Assembly: GCF_019697375.1 (NCBI RefSeq)
Contig: NZ_JAHCDI010000004.1
Location: 1,971,324-2,035,323 of the forward strand
Direction: 5' to 3'
DNA: 64,000 nucleotides
Origin: Micromonospora tarapacensis
Lineage (GTDB): Bacteria > Actinomycetota > Actinomycetes > Mycobacteriales > Micromonosporaceae
Below, piece after piece: positions 60,419-64,000 of the stretch. Position 1 is the stretch's first letter. Every line of letters begins with the position of its first letter. Under the pieces are notes generated by a model that saw only the letters and a program-made list of their open reading frames with translations, made no database searches and was not told the origin of the DNA. The translations under genes and the position numbers were made by a program.

Positions 60419-60540
60419 CCCGGCCGGGCAGGCGACGCACGACGCCCTTCGCCCGCCGACCGCGACTGCTCTTCCGGCCACTCGTCGTCGGCCATCGGCG
60501 AACGGCACCTGTTGGCTCCCCCGACCTGAGGAGGTCCCGA

Positions 60541-62184
60541 ATGCGCGTACGACCACGGTGGTTGGCCGTCCTGAGTGTCCTGATGTTGACGCTCGCTACG
60601 GTCGTCGTCGACGGGCTCCACTCACCGAAACCCGCGCAGGCGCTCAACAACGGCGTGGCCCGCACGCCGCCCATGGGCTGGAACACCTGGAACACGTTCG
60701 GTTGCAACATCAACGAGGCGCTGATCCGGCAGATGGCCGACGCCATCGTCGCCAACGGGATGCGCGACCTCGGCTACAAGTACGTCGTCGTCGACGACTG
60801 CTGGTTCAACCCGAACCGCGACGCGCAGGGCAACCTGCAGGCCGACCCGGGCCGCTTCCCGAGCGGGATGAAGGCGCTCGGCGACTACCTGCACGCCCGC
60901 GGCCTGCTCTTCGGGCTCTACCAGGTGCCGCGGGAGAAGACCTGCGCCCAGTACTTCGGGGCGTGGCCCGGATCCACCGGCAGCCTCGGACACGAGTACC
61001 AGGACGCCCGGCAGTTCGCCGCCTGGGGCGTCGACTACCTGAAGTACGACTGGTGCTCGCCCTGGGGGACCATCAACGACCAGGTGGCGGGCTTCGCCCT
61101 GATGCGGGACGCCCTGGCAGCCACCGGCCGCCCCATCGTCTACAGCATCAACCCGAACAGCATCCACGAGAAGACCGGTCCGCAGCGCAACTGGGGTGAC
61201 ATCGCCAACATGTGGCGGACCACCGAGGACATCACCAACTCGTGGGACACCGGCCAGACCAACGGCTACCCGATGGGCATCCAGAACATCCTCAACGTCA
61301 ACGTGCCCCTGGCCTCGTACGCCTCGCCGGGATCCTTCAACGACCCGGACATGCTCGTGGTCGGCAACGGTGGGATGACCGACACGGAGATGCGCAGCCA
61401 CTTCGCCCTCTGGTCGATCATGGCGGCGCCACTGATGGCCGGCAACGACATCCGCAACGCCAACGCGGCGACGCTGGCCATCCTGCGCAACGAGAACCTG
61501 ATCGCCATCAACCAGGACCCGCTGGCACTACAGGCGGTGCAGGTCGCCAACGACGGCACCCGCCGGGTGCTGGCCAAGCGGCTGTCGAACGGCGACGTCG
61601 CGGTCGCCCTGCTGAACCAGGGCGGTTCCACGACGACCGTGTCCACCACCGCAGCCGCGATCGGCAAGTCCGGCAGTTCGTTCACCCTCCGGGACGCCTG
61701 GACCAACGGCACCTCCACCACCAGCGGCGCGATCTCGGCCAGCGTGCCGGCGCACGGCACCGTCGTCTACCGGGTCAGCGGCGGCGGGACGACGAACCCG
61801 CCGGCCGCCTTCCGGCTGCGCAGCGAGTCGTCCGGCCGATGCCTGGACGTCAACAACGGCAGCACCGCCAACGGCACCACGACGCTGATCTGGGACTGTC
61901 ACAGCGGCAGCAACCAGAGCTTCAGCCAGAACGGCCAGGCCCTCCAGGTGCTCGGCAAGTGCCTCGACATCTCGCCGAACGCGACGGCCGGCACCCCGGT
62001 GCAGATCTGGGACTGCAACGGCGGCAGCAACCAGCAGTGGACCTTCAACGGCAACGGCACGATCAGCAGTGTCCGCTTCCCGAACCTCTGCCTGGACGTC
62101 AACAACAACGGGACCACGAACGGGACCACCGTGCTCGTCTGGACCTGCCATACCGCCGCCAACCAGCGGTGGAGCCGGGCCTAG
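60541..62184 (+). CDS. Secreted GH27 alpha-galactosidase (or beta-L-arabinopyranosidase) with CBM13
   Basis: A 547-residue exported enzyme. Signal peptide to about residue 35. The GH27 barrel has PPMGWNTWNTFGCNINE, VVVDDCW (D85-D86), the nucleophile in YLKYDWC (D170) and the acid/base region SFNDPDML (D268). The DD pair is that of alpha-galactosidases; as I recall, the S. avermitilis beta-L-arabinopyranosidase has Glu at the second position. From about residue 420 a ricin-type domain has three repeats (GRCLDVNNGS, GKCLDISPNA, NLCLDVNNNG). GAGGAGG precedes the ATG. Confidence 0.9.
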   Translation: MRVRPRWLAVLSVLMLTLATVVVDGLHSPKPAQALNNGVARTPPMGWNTWNTFGCNINEALIRQMADAIVANGMRDLGYKYVVVDDCWFNPNRDAQGNLQADPGRFPSGMKALGDYLHARGLLFGLYQVPREKTCAQYFGAWPGSTGSLGHEYQDARQFAAWGVDYLKYDWCSPWGTINDQVAGFALMRDALAATGRPIVYSINPNSIHEKTGPQRNWGDIANMWRTTEDITNSWDTGQTNGYPMGIQNILNVNVPLASYASPGSFNDPDMLVVGNGGMTDTEMRSHFALWSIMAAPLMAGNDIRNANAATLAILRNENLIAINQDPLALQAVQVANDGTRRVLAKRLSNGDVAVALLNQGGSTTTVSTTAAAIGKSGSSFTLRDAWTNGTSTTSGAISASVPAHGTVVYRVSGGGTTNPPAAFRLRSESSGRCLDVNNGSTANGTTTLIWDCHSGSNQSFSQNGQALQVLGKCLDISPNATAGTPVQIWDCNGGSNQQWTFNGNGTISSVRFPNLCLDVNNNGTTNGTTVLVWTCHTAANQRWSRA

Positions 62185-63488
62185 CACCGGTCCGACCACC
62201 CATCCCGGTCGCCCCGCCCGCGCCCGCCGAGCGCGGGCGGGTGCGCCATCCGGGCGGATGCCCTGCCGGGCATCCGCCCGGATGCGTCACCGGACCGGTC
62301 GGCCACGCCGGCCAGCGCTGGCAGCGGGTCGGCGAGCAACCGGGCGAAGCCGAGTTCCGCCGCGCCGACGAGGGTGGCGTCGTCGCCGAGGATCGCGGTG
62401 CGCAGCCGTACGGTCTCCCGGGCCACCGGCAGCACGTTCCGGGCGATCCGCCGGCGCACCTGCACCGCCGCGGCGGGATACAGATCGCACAGCATCCCGC
62501 CGAAGACCACCATCCCCGGGTTGAACAGGTTGATCAGATTCGCCACGCCGATGCCGAGCCAGTCGCCGACGCGGCGCAGGGCCGCCCCCGCCGCCGGATC
62601 ACCACGGTCGGCGTCGTCGGCCACCGACCGGATCGCGGCTCGGCCGAACAGCTCGGCGGGCCGACCGGCGGCGTCGAGCAGGGCCCGCTCGCCTACCTCC
62701 GCCTCCAGGCAGCCGGACGACCCGCAACCGCAGGGCCGGCCGCCGTGCGGGTTGACCACCATGTGGCCCAGCTCGCAGCCGTAGCCGCCATCACCGCCGA
62801 GCAGCCGGCCGCCGACGATGATGCCACCGCCCACGCCGACATCCCCATGCAGGTAGATGAGGTCGTCGAGGCCGACACCCGCGCCGCGCAGCTGCTCGGC
62901 CTGCGCGCCGAGGTGGGCCTCGTTACCCACGGCCACCGGCAGGCCGAGCCCGAGACGGCGGCCGAGTTCGGCACCGAACGCCTGGTCCACCCAGCCCAGG
63001 TCGGGCCCGAAGCGCACCATCCCGTCACCGGGACGGATCATGCCACAGTACGAGGCGCCCACGCCGACACAGGCCGCCTCCGGTGGCGCCGCGCGGTGCA
63101 GCTGGCGGCCGAACCGGGCGAGAACCGCGACCACTCGACGCAGGTCGGGTCCGGCGCGCGGGCGCGTCGCCTCGCGGCGGTCCAGGATCACTCCCCCCAG
63201 CCCGACCCGAGCGGCGACCAATCGATCCACGGCGACGTCGAAGGCCAGCACATAGCACCGGTCGGATGCCGGGCGGACCAGCAGCGAGGGCCGGCCGGCG
63301 CGGCCGGTGTCCGTGGGCGACTCCTCGTGGACCAGGCCCGCCCGGGTCAGCTCGGTGGTCAGCGCCATGATGGTGCTGCGGTTCAGGTCCATCCGTTCGG
63401 CCAGCTCGGCACGGGACGACGGGCCGGTGAGGTGCACGTGCCGCAGCAGCCGGCCGGCGTTGCGCCGGCGGATCTCCTCCTGGACCAA
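62181..63488 (-). CDS. ROK-family transcriptional regulator
   Basis: A 435-residue regulator. The N-terminal winged helix (LRHVHLTGPSSRAELAERMD, LNRSTIMALTTELTRAGLV) precedes a ROK sugar-kinase-like domain with GDVGVGGGIIVGGRLLGGDG and the zinc motif CGCGSSGCLE. The start is TTG at 63486-63488, supported by GGAGGT. The last ~40 residues (from about GDASGRMPGR) look unconserved and contain two hairpins. It probably senses a sugar and regulates GH27 or the neighbouring transporter. Confidence 0.85.
   Translation of the reverse strand: MVQEEIRRRNAGRLLRHVHLTGPSSRAELAERMDLNRSTIMALTTELTRAGLVHEESPTDTGRAGRPSLLVRPASDRCYVLAFDVAVDRLVAARVGLGGVILDRREATRPRAGPDLRRVVAVLARFGRQLHRAAPPEAACVGVGASYCGMIRPGDGMVRFGPDLGWVDQAFGAELGRRLGLGLPVAVGNEAHLGAQAEQLRGAGVGLDDLIYLHGDVGVGGGIIVGGRLLGGDGGYGCELGHMVVNPHGGRPCGCGSSGCLEAEVGERALLDAAGRPAELFGRAAIRSVADDADRGDPAAGAALRRVGDWLGIGVANLINLFNPGMVVFGGMLCDLYPAAAVQVRRRIARNVLPVARETVRLRTAILGDDATLVGAAELGFARLLADPLPALAGVADRSGDASGRMPGRASARMAHPPALGGRGRGDRDGWSDRC
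62213..62284. terminator. Two stacked hairpins after GH27, inside the ROK 3' end
   Basis: A perfect 11-bp stem (62213-62241) and a perfect 17-bp stem with 4-base loop (62247-62284, arm CATCCGGGCGGATGCCC). They follow the GH27 stop but overlap the ROK coding tail. Confidence 0.6.
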
Positions 63489-63567
63489 TCCGACCTCCGG
63501 CGTCAGGCCACGACGGGACGGACAGCTGACCCGAGGGAGTGTCGCCAGGACGCGACGCCGGCGTCAA

Positions 63568-63600
63568 GCGTGGGCCACCCGGAAACCGGCCGGCCCACGC
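63568..63600 (-). terminator. Hairpin terminator after the sugar permease gene
   Basis: Perfect 9-bp arms (GCGTGGGCC, complement ending 63600), starting 8 bases past the permease stop. Confidence 0.5.
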
Positions 63601-63608
63601 CCGAACCG

Positions 63609-64000
63609 TCAGCGACTCGCGCCCGCGCGCCGCTTGTTGTAGACGTCGAAGGCCACGGCCACCAGCAGCACCAGGCCCTTCACCACCGATTGCAGCGACT
63701 GGTCCACGCCCATCAGCTGCATGCCGTTGCTCATCACCGCCATGATGAGGCCACCCACCATGGCACCCACGACGGTGCCCACGCCACCGGTGACCGCTGC
63801 GCCGCCGATGAAGGCCGCGGCGATCGCGTCGAGCTCGAACATGTTGCCGGCCGCGGGCTGTGCGCCGTTGGAGCGCGACGAGAAGATGATGCCCGCCACG
63901 GCGGACAGGAAGCCCATGTTGACGAAGATCCAGAAGTTGACGGTACGGACCTTCACGCCCGACAACATCGCCGCGGAGAGGTTGCCGCCGATCGCGTAGA
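63609..64000 (-). CDS. Sugar ABC permease (XylH/MmsB-like), C-terminal part
   Basis: The gene enters from beyond the window and stops at 63609-63611. The visible 130 residues (YAIGGNLSAA, LSGVKVRTVNFWIFVNMGFL, FELDAIAAAFIGGAAVTGGV, GTVVGAMVGGLIMAVMSNGM) are the end of a BPD_transp_2 permease with the conserved YAIGGN...A.LSG motif. The XylH/MmsB-type tail (LMGVDQSLQSVVKGLVLLVA) suggests a xylose or multiple-sugar importer whose other genes lie to the right. Confidence 0.88.
   Translation of the reverse strand, partial: YAIGGNLSAAMLSGVKVRTVNFWIFVNMGFLSAVAGIIFSSRSNGAQPAAGNMFELDAIAAAFIGGAAVTGGVGTVVGAMVGGLIMAVMSNGMQLMGVDQSLQSVVKGLVLLVAVAFDVYNKRRAGASR

Larger units (their letters stand above)
59617..60540. 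other. Divergent control region between araB and GH27
   Basis: About 920 bases without a credible gene on either strand. It holds three LacI-type operators (59646, 60052, 60240), a triple 18-bp tandem repeat (60365-60418) and the ribosome site of GH27. Confidence 0.6.

Noticed and set aside
60283..60540. N-terminal extension of GH27
   Set aside because: The extension translates the tandem repeat into Arg/Pro/Phe runs; the ATG at 60541 has GAGGAGG and gives a proper signal peptide.

Overview
The window reads as chromosomal DNA of a high-GC actinomycete. Codon third positions are overwhelmingly G/C, GTG and TTG starts are common, genes are chained by ATGA/GTGA start-stop overlaps, and the gene families (PaaX, IclR, LAL-type LuxR, Tat/Sec-exported CAZymes with ricin-type lectin domains) fit Micromonosporaceae such as Micromonospora. 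That placement is inference from style, not a database match. No rRNA, tRNA, CRISPR array or intact insertion sequence was recognised.

Layout. 0-3 kb: end of a TetR regulator, then a coupled aldehyde and zinc alcohol dehydrogenase pair. 3-7.3 kb: an accessory patch with a degraded gene, an HD-domain nucleotidase-like gene, two XRE regulators facing away from each other and small coupled ORFs. 7.3-12.8 kb: an MFS exporter opposite a Rieske oxygenase / 74-aa protein / ferredoxin-reductase operon with IclR and PaaX regulators. 13-15.2 kb: a large secreted DUF6351-like protein. 15.3-24 kb: MarR, then SDR / amidohydrolase / MaoC / acyl-CoA ligase, facing a taurine/nitrate-type ABC importer operon ending in a second PaaX gene; this looks like uptake and CoA-dependent breakdown of an organic acid or aromatic-type compound. 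24.3-36.5 kb: an LAL regulator, TetR, three acyl-CoA dehydrogenases and a branched-chain-amino-acid-type (Liv) ABC transporter. 36.6-43.4 kb: a PET-hydrolase/cutinase-like secreted esterase, a GH19 chitinase, an AidB-like dehydrogenase with TetR, a MarR-GNAT fusion and an MFS transporter.

43.6-64 kb is a coherent L-arabinose/arabinoside locus: secreted GH127 with two lectin domains, a LacI regulator, secreted GH43, and one long operon araB-araD-binding protein-ATPase-permease-permease-araA, facing a secreted GH27 and a ROK regulator, with the end of a further sugar permease at the edge. Six LacI-type 14-bp operators (consensus near TGTTAGCGATAACA) lie in front of GH127, GH43, araB and GH27 and tie the locus into one regulon. 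The exported hydrolases would release arabinose or galactose outside the cell, the YtfQ-like importer would take it up, and AraA-AraB-AraD would feed it to xylulose 5-phosphate.

Most notable: (i) two tandem 80-bp units between livG and livF, each encoding a 27-aa ORF coupled by ATGA on both sides, an arrangement like mycobacterial MIRUs; (ii) the LacI operator set; (iii) the polyester-hydrolase-like enzyme; (iv) perfect GC hairpins directly after all three solute-binding-protein genes; (v) four genes broken by a net one-base loss, plus one gene with a compensated frame excursion, in G/C-rich tracts, which is either real decay or an assembly error pattern.
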